A stretch of 23,637 bases of DNA from Planctomycetota bacterium (GCA_022561255.1 JADFRO010000006.1:1-23637), one strand, 5' to 3'. Numbered from the stretch's first letter, positions 14,728 through 22,429 are shown. The notes: a model not told the origin generated them from the letters alone. Translations and numbers: made by a program.

Positions 14728-15867
14728 ATGGACTTCGATCTTGACGACGATCATCGGTTGCTCGCCGATCAAGTCCGCACCTTCGCGTTTAAGGAAGTGG
14801 CCAAAGGTGCCGCCCAGCGTGACGTTGAAGCGTCGATGCCCGACGAGCTCCGTGCTCAACTGGCTGCGTTGGGTTTGTTTGGCATCGCGATTCCGGAAGA
14901 GTATGGCGGGGCCGGACTCGGGGCCGTCGCGTCGTCGATCGTTGTCGAAGAGATCTCCAAGGCGTGCGCGGGTACCGGAGTGCTGATCAGCGCGCATGGA
15001 TCGCTCTGTGCTGAGCCCATCCAGATTTTCGGTACAAGCGATCAGAAGAAAAAGTATCTTCCGTCGCTCGCGTCCGGTGAGACGATCGGTTGTCTTTCAC
15101 TGACCGAACCGGGCAGCGGTAGCGATGCGGGTGCGGCTACGTGTCGGGCGGTGCTTAAGGACGACGGCTGGCACATCGACGGAACGAAGATCTTCGTAAC
15201 CAACGGACGGGAAGCGGGCGTGATGGTCTTGATCGCGGTAACCGATCCTGAAGAGCCCAAGCGCCGACTGAGTGCGTTCATCGTCGAGAAGTCCGCTCCC
15301 GGTCTTCGGGTTGGAAAGTTGGAGAAAAAGCTGGGCATTCGGTGTTCGTCGACGGCCGAGTTCATCTTTGAGGACTGCATCGTTCCGAAGGATGCTCTCT
15401 TGGGCGAGCGGGGGCGTGGAATGCGTGTGGCGCTCACGACGCTCAACGGCGGGCGGATCGGTATTGCTGCTCAGGCGTTGGGAATCGCCCAGGCGTGTTT
15501 GTATGAGTCGACGCGTTACGCGCGAACGCGCGTGCAGTTCAATCAACCGATCGGAAAGTTTCAGGCCATCCAGTCGAAAATTGCCGACATGGTCGTCGGA
15601 ATCGAGGCGGCGCGAGCGCTTGTGTATCGAGCGGCGTGGTGCAAGGACACGGGGCGGGATTATGTTCAGGCGGCGGCGATGGCCAAGCTGTTTGCCAGTG
15701 AGCTGTGTTCCAAGGCTGCCAACCACGCGATACAGGTCTTCGGCGGTTACGGTTACTGCGCGGACTATCCCGTCGAGCGGTTCCTTCGTGACGCGAAGAT
15801 CACCGAACTTTACGAGGGAACGAGCGAGATTCATCGACTGGTGATCGCACGGTCGCTTGTGCAGTAA
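14728..15867 (+). CDS. Acyl-CoA dehydrogenase 3 (butyryl-CoA dehydrogenase-like)
   Basis: The third 379-residue acyl-CoA dehydrogenase is the closest of the set to short-chain/butyryl-CoA dehydrogenase. Its N-terminus is MDFDLDDDHRLLADQVRTF; LSLTEPGSGSDAGA and DGTKIFVTNG bind FAD and substrate; KLGIRCSST follows; Glu363 in LYEGTSEIHRLVIAR is the base. If the upstream reaction yields n-butyryl-CoA, this is the best candidate to make crotonyl-CoA. GAGGGG precedes ATG 14728. After it the cluster is broken by a nucleotidyltransferase/HEPN pair. No electron-transfer flavoprotein genes are in the window. Confidence 0.92.
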   Translation: MDFDLDDDHRLLADQVRTFAFKEVAKGAAQRDVEASMPDELRAQLAALGLFGIAIPEEYGGAGLGAVASSIVVEEISKACAGTGVLISAHGSLCAEPIQIFGTSDQKKKYLPSLASGETIGCLSLTEPGSGSDAGAATCRAVLKDDGWHIDGTKIFVTNGREAGVMVLIAVTDPEEPKRRLSAFIVEKSAPGLRVGKLEKKLGIRCSSTAEFIFEDCIVPKDALLGERGRGMRVALTTLNGGRIGIAAQALGIAQACLYESTRYARTRVQFNQPIGKFQAIQSKIADMVVGIEAARALVYRAAWCKDTGRDYVQAAAMAKLFASELCSKAANHAIQVFGGYGYCADYPVERFLRDAKITELYEGTSEIHRLVIARSLVQ

Positions 15868-15884
15868 TCGCAGAGTGTAACGGG

Positions 15885-16220
15885 GTGCATTTGACGGACG
15901 AGAGAATCATGCTTATCGCAGTGATTGAGCAACATCGCCAGGGAATCGAGACGCTGTGTCGGCGTTTTCACGTCGCGCGATTGGAAATCTTCGGCTCGGC
16001 GGCGGATGGAACCTTCGATCCCGCCCATAGCGACGTGGATTTCCTGGTAGAGTTCCAGCGCCTGGAGCCCGGTCCTCTTGCCGACGCCTATTTTGGTTTA
16101 CTCGCTGCGCTTGAAGGGATGTTTCAGCGGAAGGTGGATCTGGTGACGCTCAAAGCAATCAGGAACCCGTACTTTTTGCGAGGCGTGAACGAGACACGGC
16201 GACTTCTTTATGCCGCATGA
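15885..16220 (+). CDS. MntA-type minimal nucleotidyltransferase (antitoxin-like)
   Basis: This 111-residue protein has the DNA polymerase beta-like nucleotidyltransferase core. LEIFGSAADGTFDPAHSDVDFLVEF gives the GS-x(n)-DxD pattern, and a third acidic residue is in KVDLVTL. In type VII toxin-antitoxin systems such proteins (MntA) modify a HEPN toxin (HepT) with AMP and so silence it. The partner gene begins 11 nt before this one's stop, the usual overlap of the pair. GTG 15885 is used; ATG 15909 gives a protein that also fits the family, and neither has a clear ribosome binding site. It lies 17 nt after an acyl-CoA dehydrogenase gene, inside a metabolic operon. Confidence 0.85.
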   Translation: MHLTDERIMLIAVIEQHRQGIETLCRRFHVARLEIFGSAADGTFDPAHSDVDFLVEFQRLEPGPLADAYFGLLAALEGMFQRKVDLVTLKAIRNPYFLRGVNETRRLLYAA

Positions 16221-16548
16221 TCCGATCAAACTCTTCCACGACATCGCGGATGCGGCGGAGTTCGTCCTCCAGCAGACCCGCGAGTGATCTCTTGACGAGT
16301 ACGAACAGACCCGGCTGGTTCGCGATGCGGTCGAAAGGAACTTTATTGTCATTGGTGAGGCACTCAGTCGCTTAACGCGCACCGATCCAGTCGCGGCGCG
16401 AAGTCTTGGCGATTTTCCACAGATGATCGCCTTTCGCAACATCGTCGTGCATGGATATGAGGCGATCGACGACGCCATCGTCTGGGGAATCATTGAAAAT
16501 GAAGTGCCCCGACTGCTTAATGCGGCCCGGGCGGTGATGGATGAGTGA
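16210..16548 (+). pseudogene. HEPN-domain (HepT/DUF86) toxin gene broken by an in-frame TGA
   Basis: From ATG 16210 the frame reads MPHDPIKLFHDIADAAEFV... and hits TGA at 16285-16287 (codon 26). The same frame then continues with SLDEYEQTRLVRDAVERNF, IVIGEALSRL and ends at TGA 16546-16548. Together this is a 112-codon HepT-like protein of normal length. FRNIVVHGY keeps the RN-x3-H RNase motif, so only one codon is wrong, consistent with a single change from TGG, CGA or GGA. HepT toxins cleave RNA, including tRNA. Here full-length protein should not be made, although restart at TTG 16291 or natural suppression cannot be excluded. A sequencing error is the main alternative. Confidence 0.8.
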
Positions 16549-16614
16549 ATGTTGGATGGGCATCACCGAGGGGATCACGTGGGCGAGCCTGATTGACTGC
16601 CATCGAGGTGGAGC

Positions 16615-17463
16615 ATGAAGAAACAGTTGATTGTGATCGGCGCGGGAACGATGGGGCGCGGGATTGCGCAGGTTTTTGCGCAGGCGGGTTTTGATGTTTG
16701 TTTGACCGATGCCGCACCGGCCGCACTCGATTCCGCTCAGGCGCACATCCACAAGATGCTCGATCGCGCCGTCGAAAAAGGTAAGCTTGGTGCGGGTGAG
16801 GCGACCGCAGCGAAAGAGCGAATTCGCACTGTCGCATCGCTGTCGCAGACTCCGTCCGCATCGTTGATCATCGAGGCGGCTACGGAGAAGCCTCAGATCA
16901 AGACCGAAATTCTCAAGGCTGCTCAGAATCACCTGACTGATGACGGTATTCTGGCGACGAACACGTCGAGCATCAGCATTACGCAGCTCGCGGCGGCGAC
17001 GGACCACCCGGACCGTTTTATTGGAATGCACTTTTTCAATCCGGTACCGCTGATGAAGCTCGTCGAGGTCGTTCGCGGATTGGAGACGAGTGATGAGACG
17101 GTCAAGCGAGCGGTCGCTCTGGCGGAGTCCACGGGAAAGACGCCGATCTGTTGCAACGATCACCCGGGCTTCGTGTCCAACCGCGTCTTGATGCCCATGA
17201 TCAATGAGGCGATCTTTTGTTTGCAAGACGGTGTGGCCGAGCCGGACGCGATCGATGGTATCATGAAGCTGGGGATGAACCACCCGATGGGGCCGCTCGC
17301 GCTGGCGGATCTGATCGGACTGGACGTCTGCCTGTTTATCCTGGAAGTTCTGCATCGTGATCTTGGTGAGGATCGTTACCGCCCCTGTCCGATGCTGCGT
17401 AAGCTCGTGCAAGCGGGGCGGCTTGGTCGAAAGTCGAAACATGGCTTCTTCCGTTACGAATAG
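16615..17463 (+). CDS. hbd: 3-hydroxybutyryl-CoA dehydrogenase (3-hydroxyacyl-CoA dehydrogenase)
   Basis: This enzyme oxidises (S)-3-hydroxybutyryl-CoA to acetoacetyl-CoA with NAD(P)+. The 282-residue protein has the stand-alone form: N-terminal Rossmann motif GAGTMGRGIA (9-18), NTSS (116-119), the catalytic His139 in HFFNPVPLMKLVE with Glu151, and Asn189 in VSNR. The C-terminal dimer domain includes MKLGMNHPMGPL and ends GRKSKHGFFRYE. ATG 16615 is preceded by GAGGTGGAG, a strong ribosome binding site. Its 3' end overlaps the enoyl-CoA hydratase gene by 23 nt, so the two consecutive beta-oxidation steps are translationally coupled. Confidence 0.94.
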   Translation: MKKQLIVIGAGTMGRGIAQVFAQAGFDVCLTDAAPAALDSAQAHIHKMLDRAVEKGKLGAGEATAAKERIRTVASLSQTPSASLIIEAATEKPQIKTEILKAAQNHLTDDGILATNTSSISITQLAAATDHPDRFIGMHFFNPVPLMKLVEVVRGLETSDETVKRAVALAESTGKTPICCNDHPGFVSNRVLMPMINEAIFCLQDGVAEPDAIDGIMKLGMNHPMGPLALADLIGLDVCLFILEVLHRDLGEDRYRPCPMLRKLVQAGRLGRKSKHGFFRYE

Positions 17464-18205
17464 AACGCTCGTCGCGCTGGAGACCAAGGGGTCGCATGCG
17501 ACGATAACTTTCGCGACCGAGGATGCGTTGAACATCCTCTCCGCAAGCGTGCTTCACACGCTCGGCGCGACGGTCGCCAGGGTTCGCAAAGACCCGGCCA
17601 TCCGAACGACGACGATTCGCGCGGACGGCAGGGTTTTCATCGCCGGTGCGGACATTCATGAGATGGCTTCGTTCTCCGTGGACCAGGCGCGGGAATATGC
17701 GGCGTTGGGGCAGGGCGTGATGGCTGACATCGCTTCCTTGCCGTCGATTACGGTTGCGGCGATTCAGGGCGCGGCGCTGGGCGGCGGGCTCGAGCTTGCC
17801 CTGGCGTGCGACTTTCGCATCGCGGTAAAAACCGCCAAGCTCGGTATGCCGGAGGTTTCCTTGGGATTGATCCCCGGATGGGGCGGCATTGGTCGACTGA
17901 CGAAACTGATCGGCATCGGCCGGGCGAAGAGACTCTTCTTGAGTGCGACGCCGGCTTCGGCGGATACGGCTATGGGATGGGGTCTTATCGACGAGGTGGT
18001 CAACTCGTCGGAAGATTTGCTGGTGAGAGTTCCGGCGTTTTGCGAGTCGTTCTACCGAGCGGGGCCTCGCGCCGTGGTGCTGGCCAAGCGAGCGTCACGC
18101 GATTTCGACGATGCGGGTGCCTTCGCGGAGTGCTTCGAGGATCGTGAGAGTCGTGAAGGTATGAAAGCGTTTATCGAAAAGCGACCCGCCCGTTGGATGG
18201 AGTAA
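17441..18205 (+). CDS. Enoyl-CoA hydratase (crotonase family)
   Basis: The product adds water to trans-2-enoyl-CoA such as crotonyl-CoA. The 254-residue protein shows the oxyanion-hole segments FIAGADI (about 66-72) and GAALGGGLELALACDF (110-125), and both catalytic acids: Glu118 in GGGLE and Glu138 in MPEVSLGLIPGWGG. With both glutamates present, hydratase activity is favoured over isomerase or hydrolase roles in the superfamily. ATG 17441 is chosen because similarity starts there; the frame extends upstream inside hbd. It starts 23 nt before the hbd stop and ends 27 nt before the mutase gene. Confidence 0.92.
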   Translation: MASSVTNRTLVALETKGSHATITFATEDALNILSASVLHTLGATVARVRKDPAIRTTTIRADGRVFIAGADIHEMASFSVDQAREYAALGQGVMADIASLPSITVAAIQGAALGGGLELALACDFRIAVKTAKLGMPEVSLGLIPGWGGIGRLTKLIGIGRAKRLFLSATPASADTAMGWGLIDEVVNSSEDLLVRVPAFCESFYRAGPRAVVLAKRASRDFDDAGAFAECFEDRESREGMKAFIEKRPARWME

Positions 18206-18212
18206 GCGTGCC

Positions 18213-19817
18213 ATGAGTTCACGAACGTCAGCGGATCCATCAGCGCAGCCGGACAGCGCCGTCGATACAAAACCCTTTGTGGAGCCGGCTGACCTGGGCA
18301 CGTTTGATCCGGCGAAGTCGCTGGGATCGCCCGGCTCGTTTCCCTACACGCGCGGCCCGCACCGCACAATGTATCGCGACCGTCTTTGGACGATGCGCCA
18401 ATTCGCAGGGTTCGGATCGGCGGAGGACACCAACGAACGTTTCAAATATTTGCTCAGCCACGGACAGACGGGGCTGAGCACCGCGTTTGATCTGCCCACA
18501 CTAATGGGACGCGACAGCGACGACCCCTTGGCGTTGGGAGAGGTTGGCCGTTGCGGCGTGGCTATCGCTTCGCTGGCGGACATGCGCCGCCTGTTCGACG
18601 GGATCCATCTCGGCGAGGTCAGCACGAGCATGACGATCAACGCACCGGCAGCGATCCTGCTGGCGTTTTACGTGGCCGTCGGGCAGGAGCAGGGCGTTCC
18701 GCTCGACAAGCTTCGGGGAACGCTTCAAAACGACATCCTCAAGGAGTTCCACGCACAGAACGAGTACGTTTTTCCACCGGCGCCCAGTGTCGGTTTGGTT
18801 GTCGACACGATCGAGTATTGCACGCAGAACATGCCGCAGTGGAATACGGTGAGCGTCAGCGGTTATCACATTCGCGAGGCGGGTGCGACGGCCGCCCAGG
18901 AACTCGCCTTCACGCTGGCCGATGGGATTGCCTACGTGGAACTGTCGATCCAGCGCGGGCTGGACGTCGACGCCTTCGCGCCGCGGCTGAGCTTTTTCTT
19001 TGACCTACACAGCGATTTCTTCGAGGAGATCGCCAAGCTTCGTGCGGCGCGGCGGATATGGGCTCACGTGATGCGCGATCGGTTCGGTGCAAAGAGCGAA
19101 CGAAGTTGGCTTTTGCGGATGCACTGCCAGACAGCCGGCGTGACGCTCACCGAGCAGCAGCCCATGAACAACGTCGTGAGGGTCGCGTTTCAGGCGCTGG
19201 CCGGTGTGCTCGGTGGAACGCAGTCTTTGCACACCAACAGCATGGACGAGACGCTCGCCCTGCCCACGCAGGAGTCGGCCAAGCTCGCCCTGCGTACGCA
19301 GCAGATTATCGCCCACGAGTCCAACGTTACCCAAACCGTCGATCCGCTGGGGGGCAGCTATTTCGTCGAGAAGATGACCAACGAGATCGAGGCGAGCGCA
19401 TACGCAATCTTCGATCAGATCGAGGGTATGGGCGGCGTGCTCAAGGCGATCGACCGCGGTTACTTCCGCCGGGTTATTGCTGAATCGGCCCTCGCGGAGC
19501 AAAAGCGCCTGGATCGCGGCGAGCAGAAGATCGTCGGCGTTACGGATTTCGTTGAGGACGGTTCGTCCGGCGTCGACATTCTTCAGATATCGCAGGAGAC
19601 GGAAGACGCCCAGATCAAACGGTTGACCGCGCTCAAGAAGTCGCGCGACCCAGCGCGACATCAGGCGTCGTTGGAACGTCTGGGCAGCGATGCTCAGCAG
19701 GGTAAGAACGTCATGCCTGCGCTGGTCGAGGCGGCCAAGGCGGACGCCACGGTGGGCGAGATGATGACCACCATGAAAAGTGTTTTCGGCAGTTACGACG
19801 GCGGTCCGGAATGGTAA
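18213..19817 (+). CDS. Isobutyryl-CoA mutase large subunit-like radical-B12 acyl-CoA mutase
   Basis: The 534-residue protein is the catalytic (TIM-barrel) half of the methylmalonyl-CoA mutase family without the B12 domain. WTMRQFAGFGSAEDTN, FDLPTLMGRDSDDP, VSGYHIREAGATAAQE, LGGTQSLHTNSMDE and DPLGGSYFVE are all present, and it ends near GEMMTTMKSVFG. Substrate specificity in this family follows two residues. Methylmalonyl-CoA mutase has Tyr89 and Arg207 (human Tyr110, Arg228); isobutyryl-CoA mutase has Phe and Gln. Here they are Phe64 and Gln182. The spacing Phe64-Gln182-His219 (118 and 37) equals Tyr89-Arg207-His244 exactly. So it should interconvert isobutyryl-CoA and n-butyryl-CoA. Automated pipelines would likely call it methylmalonyl-CoA mutase. 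It overlaps the next gene, its B12 subunit, by 7 nt. The start is ATG 18213; no clear Shine-Dalgarno precedes it. Confidence 0.88.
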   Translation: MSSRTSADPSAQPDSAVDTKPFVEPADLGTFDPAKSLGSPGSFPYTRGPHRTMYRDRLWTMRQFAGFGSAEDTNERFKYLLSHGQTGLSTAFDLPTLMGRDSDDPLALGEVGRCGVAIASLADMRRLFDGIHLGEVSTSMTINAPAAILLAFYVAVGQEQGVPLDKLRGTLQNDILKEFHAQNEYVFPPAPSVGLVVDTIEYCTQNMPQWNTVSVSGYHIREAGATAAQELAFTLADGIAYVELSIQRGLDVDAFAPRLSFFFDLHSDFFEEIAKLRAARRIWAHVMRDRFGAKSERSWLLRMHCQTAGVTLTEQQPMNNVVRVAFQALAGVLGGTQSLHTNSMDETLALPTQESAKLALRTQQIIAHESNVTQTVDPLGGSYFVEKMTNEIEASAYAIFDQIEGMGGVLKAIDRGYFRRVIAESALAEQKRLDRGEQKIVGVTDFVEDGSSGVDILQISQETEDAQIKRLTALKKSRDPARHQASLERLGSDAQQGKNVMPALVEAAKADATVGEMMTTMKSVFGSYDGGPEW

Positions 19818-20953
19818 CGACAGCACGCTCAACGGAGCAATCAAAGCCCGCCGAATCCACGACGCCAGCGATTCGTATGCTTCTCGCCAAGATTGGGCTG
19901 GACGGTCACGATCGCGGTGTCAAAGTTCTGGCACGATCGTTTCGCGACGCCGGGATCGACGTGATCTATACGGGGCTATGGCAGACGTGCGAGGCGACGA
20001 TGAAGGCTGCGTTGCAGGAGGACGTTGACGTCGTCGGCGTCAGTCTGCTCTCGGCTGCCCACCTGACGGTGATGCCCGAGATCGTTCGTATTCGCAAGGA
20101 GCTGCGGATCGAGCAAATACCCGTGGTGCTGGGGGGAATCGTCCCGGAAGCGGACCATCCCAAGCTGAAGGAAATGGGCATCGCAGCCGTGTTCAACCCC
20201 GGGTCCGCGATCGATCGGATCATCGAAACGATCCGTGAGCTTGCCCATCGGCGCGACGCCGATACGCCGGCTCAAATGCAATCCGGCTACAAGGCGAAGG
20301 ACGTTTGTGCATTGGCCAAGATGCTTACGGCTGTGCAGCGCGGCGATGATCTGGGCGATTGGCGTCCGCCGTCGGGGAGGGCGAACGTCGTGGGTGTGAC
20401 CGGCGCTCCCGGCGTCGGAAAGAGTTCTTTCATTGCCAGGATAGCGCAATCGCTCCATGACCAAGGAGCGCGCGTGGCGGTCGTGGCCATTGATCCGAGC
20501 AGCCCGGTTACCGGTGGGGCGCTTCTGGGTGATCGACTTCGTATGATGCGCGGTGCCGGCGATTTCTTCGTGCGTAGCCTATCATCGGGCCTCGCTCCGG
20601 GTGGACTCGCTGTGAACTGTAAAGAAGTCGTCGACGTTTTGAACGGATTCGGGTTTGACTACATTCTCGTGGAAACCGTCGGCGCAGGGCAGGGAGAAGT
20701 GGCGATTGGCGAACTGGCTGATCGAACGATTCTTCTGCTCATGCCCGATAGCGGCGACGCCGTCCAGTTTTCCAAGGCGGGGATCATGGAGATCGCGGAT
20801 GCGTTCGTGCTCAACAAGTGTGATCTAGCCGGTGCGGACGCCACAGAAGCGCAGTTGCTCAGCGCCGTGGGTGACGATAGGCCGCTGTTCAAGATCAGCA
20901 CCATCCGCGATCAGGGCATCGGCGCCGTTGTGGATTGGGTTAGGTTGGCGTAA
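19811..20953 (+). CDS. Fusion of cobalamin-binding mutase subunit and MeaB/MeaI-type GTPase chaperone
   Basis: This 380-residue protein joins two modules. Residues about 20-150 form the B12-binding domain of acyl-CoA mutases: KIGLDGHDRG holds the DxHxxG motif, with Lys27, Asp31 and His33, the His ligating cobalt. SLLSAAHL and VLGGIVP line the cofactor. Residues about 160-380 form a G domain: Walker A GAPGVGKSS (198-206), AIDPSSPVTGGALLGDR, ETVGAGQGE (288-296) and NKCD (335-338). MeaB-type GTPases load adenosylcobalamin and protect or rescue the mutase. This pair plus the upstream large subunit make up the modules of IcmF. The G domain ends soon after its last strand, without the C-terminal arm of stand-alone MeaB. 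It begins 7 nt inside the mutase gene and ends overlapping folP by 14 nt. Confidence 0.9.
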   Translation: MVTTARSTEQSKPAESTTPAIRMLLAKIGLDGHDRGVKVLARSFRDAGIDVIYTGLWQTCEATMKAALQEDVDVVGVSLLSAAHLTVMPEIVRIRKELRIEQIPVVLGGIVPEADHPKLKEMGIAAVFNPGSAIDRIIETIRELAHRRDADTPAQMQSGYKAKDVCALAKMLTAVQRGDDLGDWRPPSGRANVVGVTGAPGVGKSSFIARIAQSLHDQGARVAVVAIDPSSPVTGGALLGDRLRMMRGAGDFFVRSLSSGLAPGGLAVNCKEVVDVLNGFGFDYILVETVGAGQGEVAIGELADRTILLLMPDSGDAVQFSKAGIMEIADAFVLNKCDLAGADATEAQLLSAVGDDRPLFKISTIRDQGIGAVVDWVRLA

Positions 20954-21845
20954 GTTCTTGCGGAGGGTCAGGCGCGGGCCGCGCCCTTTCAGTCGAACCA
21001 ACAGCTTCGCACAGCCGAACCGCCTGCACCGTTTCTTGCACGTCGTGAACTCGAAGGATCGCCGCACCGGCGGCGGCGGCTAGGACTGCGCACGCGAGTG
21101 ATCCGGCCCTGCGCTCTTTGGGATCATCTACGCAGAGGACACTTCCCAAGAACCGCTTACGCGAAGCTCCTACGAGTACGGGGTGTCCCAGAGCAACGAA
21201 GCGGTCGATGTGTCGCAGCAGCAGTAGGTTGTCCTCGACGCGTTTTCCGAAGCCAAGGCCCGGATCGAGAATGATGCATGACGGGTCGATGCCGCATGCG
21301 ACGGCGTGATCCCGACGCTCGCAGAGGAACGCCTGAACCTCACCCACCACGTCGTCGTAGTGTGGACCGCCGTCACGCTGCATCGTTTCCGACGTTCCGC
21401 GCCGATGCATCAGGACGACCGGCGAGTGCGCTGCGGCTACGATCTCCGCCATAGCGGGATCGTCTCGCAAGGCTGACACGTCGTTGACGATGTCGGCCCC
21501 GGCGCTGAGAGCGGCGCGAGCAACGGACGCGAGGCGGGTATCGATCGATAGACTTATCGTTTCGTGGCGGGCGCGAATGGCTTCGATCACCGGAATCGCT
21601 CGGCGCAACTGATCCTTTGCGCTGATCGGCGTGGCACCGGGTCGGGTCGACTCGGGACCGACGTCGATGATGTCAGCCCCCTCCTCGATCATGGCGTCCG
21701 CGCGGGCAACGGCATCATCCTCGCGGTAGTGCTCGCCGCCGTCACTGAACGAGTCGGGCGTGACGTTGAGAATGCCCATGACAAGGGGTCGACGCATCGC
21801 CGCAACGCCCGGGCGTTCGCGAAGGATTTGCGTGGCACGGGTCAT
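20940..21845 (-). CDS. folP: Dihydropteroate synthase
   Basis: This enzyme condenses 6-hydroxymethyl-dihydropterin pyrophosphate with p-aminobenzoate in folate synthesis; it is the sulfonamide target. The product is 301 residues from ATG 21845. Family signatures are MGILNVTPDSFSDGG (about 23-37), IDVGPESTRPGA, SIDT, NDVSAL, VVLMHRRGTSETMQ, ILDPGLGFGK, GASRKRFLG and LRVHDV. AGGTG lies 7 nt before the ATG; a TTG at 21860 would add five residues. It is convergent with the cobalamin/GTPase gene and their ends overlap by 14 nt. It follows infA by 63 nt on the same strand and may be read from the infA promoter. Confidence 0.94.
   Translation of the reverse strand: MTRATQILRERPGVAAMRRPLVMGILNVTPDSFSDGGEHYREDDAVARADAMIEEGADIIDVGPESTRPGATPISAKDQLRRAIPVIEAIRARHETISLSIDTRLASVARAALSAGADIVNDVSALRDDPAMAEIVAAAHSPVVLMHRRGTSETMQRDGGPHYDDVVGEVQAFLCERRDHAVACGIDPSCIILDPGLGFGKRVEDNLLLLRHIDRFVALGHPVLVGASRKRFLGSVLCVDDPKERRAGSLACAVLAAAAGAAILRVHDVQETVQAVRLCEAVGSTERARPAPDPPQELTPT
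20971..20985 (+). terminator. Weak candidate terminator hairpin after the mutase operon
   Basis: GGCGCG-GGC-CGCGCC forms a 6-bp all-GC stem 18 bp after the operon's last stop and is followed by only TTTC. It lies inside the end of folP. The T-tract is too short for a confident call. Confidence 0.25.
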
Positions 21846-21908
21846 AGCACGCACCTGCAACGGGGCAACACGTCGAAAGTAAAGTCTTGGGTTCGGGCGA
21901 CCGGCGGG

Positions 21909-22133
21909 TTACTTGCGGTAAGTGATTCTGCCGCGAGTGAGATCGTAGGGCGACATCTCAACCGTAACGGTATCGCCGGGGAGGATACGGATGTAGTACT
22001 TGCGCATTTTGCCGGAGATGTGCGCAAGGACGAAGTGCTTCTCTTCACCGGCTGTCACCTCGACGCGAAACATCGCGTTGGGCAGAGCGGCGACGACCAC
22101 CCCTTCGATCTCGATTGCACTTGTCTTGGCCAT
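21909..22133 (-). CDS. infA: Translation initiation factor IF-1
   Basis: IF-1 binds the ribosomal A site during initiation. The 74-residue product has the typical length and S1/OB-fold sequence: IEIEGVVVAALPNAMFRVEV, HFVLAHISGKMRKYYIRILPGD, VEMSPYDLTRGRITYR. The start is ATG 22133; the frame is open another 29 codons upstream but those are not IF-1-like. A strong promoter (22280-22252) lies about 110 bp before the start, and folP follows after 63 nt. The gene is not in the usual ribosomal-protein operon. Confidence 0.96.
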   Translation of the reverse strand: MAKTSAIEIEGVVVAALPNAMFRVEVTAGEEKHFVLAHISGKMRKYYIRILPGDTVTVEMSPYDLTRGRITYRK

Positions 22134-22251
22134 GAATCCGCTATACCGCCATTTCGCCCGCCACCGACGATCCTGTAGCGCCACCGGGCGATCCCGCACC
22201 CTCGGGGGCGCCTCGACCACTCCGCTGTGACGGGGCGAAGTGGAACGGGCC

Positions 22252-22280
22252 AGTATATCCCGCTTCGGACGACGTTACAA
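22252..22280 (-). promoter_or_regulatory. infA(-folP) promoter, TTGTAA-17 bp-TATACT
   Basis: On the minus strand TTGTAA (22280-22275) and TATACT (22257-22252) are exactly 17 bp apart. Transcription would begin near 22245, about 110 nt before infA. Confidence 0.6.
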
Positions 22281-22355
22281 GCGGTGAACGCCATCGTTAT
22301 CCCTATTCGGCAATCTCTCGCCGGTGGATAAAACCGAAATCTGCGTGCATTCTCG

Positions 22356-22384
22356 TTGGATCGCGACGACTTGGGGAGTATAAC
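22356..22384 (+). promoter_or_regulatory. Promoter of the M1-like peptidase gene, TTGGAT-17 bp-TATAAC
   Basis: TTGGAT (22356-22361) and TATAAC (22379-22384) are 17 bp apart and lie 46 bp before the ATG. With the infA promoter it fills the 296-bp divergent intergenic region, in which no other feature is seen. Confidence 0.5.
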
Positions 22385-22429
22385 GGGGTCGACGGGATCG
22401 AGACGCGTTGTGGGGTGAGGCTTTTCATC

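Noticed and set aside
16285..16287. TGA as a selenocysteine or recoded codon in the HEPN gene
   Set aside because: Other genes here (for example the M14 and nrdJ-distant genes) use TGA as a normal stop, HepT proteins have no selenocysteine, and no SECIS-like hairpin follows.
16372..17535. 387-codon minus-strand ORF
   Set aside because: It is opposite the HEPN, hbd and hydratase genes and shows no recognisable domain.
18213..19817. Simple methylmalonyl-CoA mutase annotation
   Set aside because: Both substrate-specificity residues are of the isobutyryl-CoA mutase type (Phe, Gln) and the genomic context is butyryl-CoA oxidation, not the propionate pathway.
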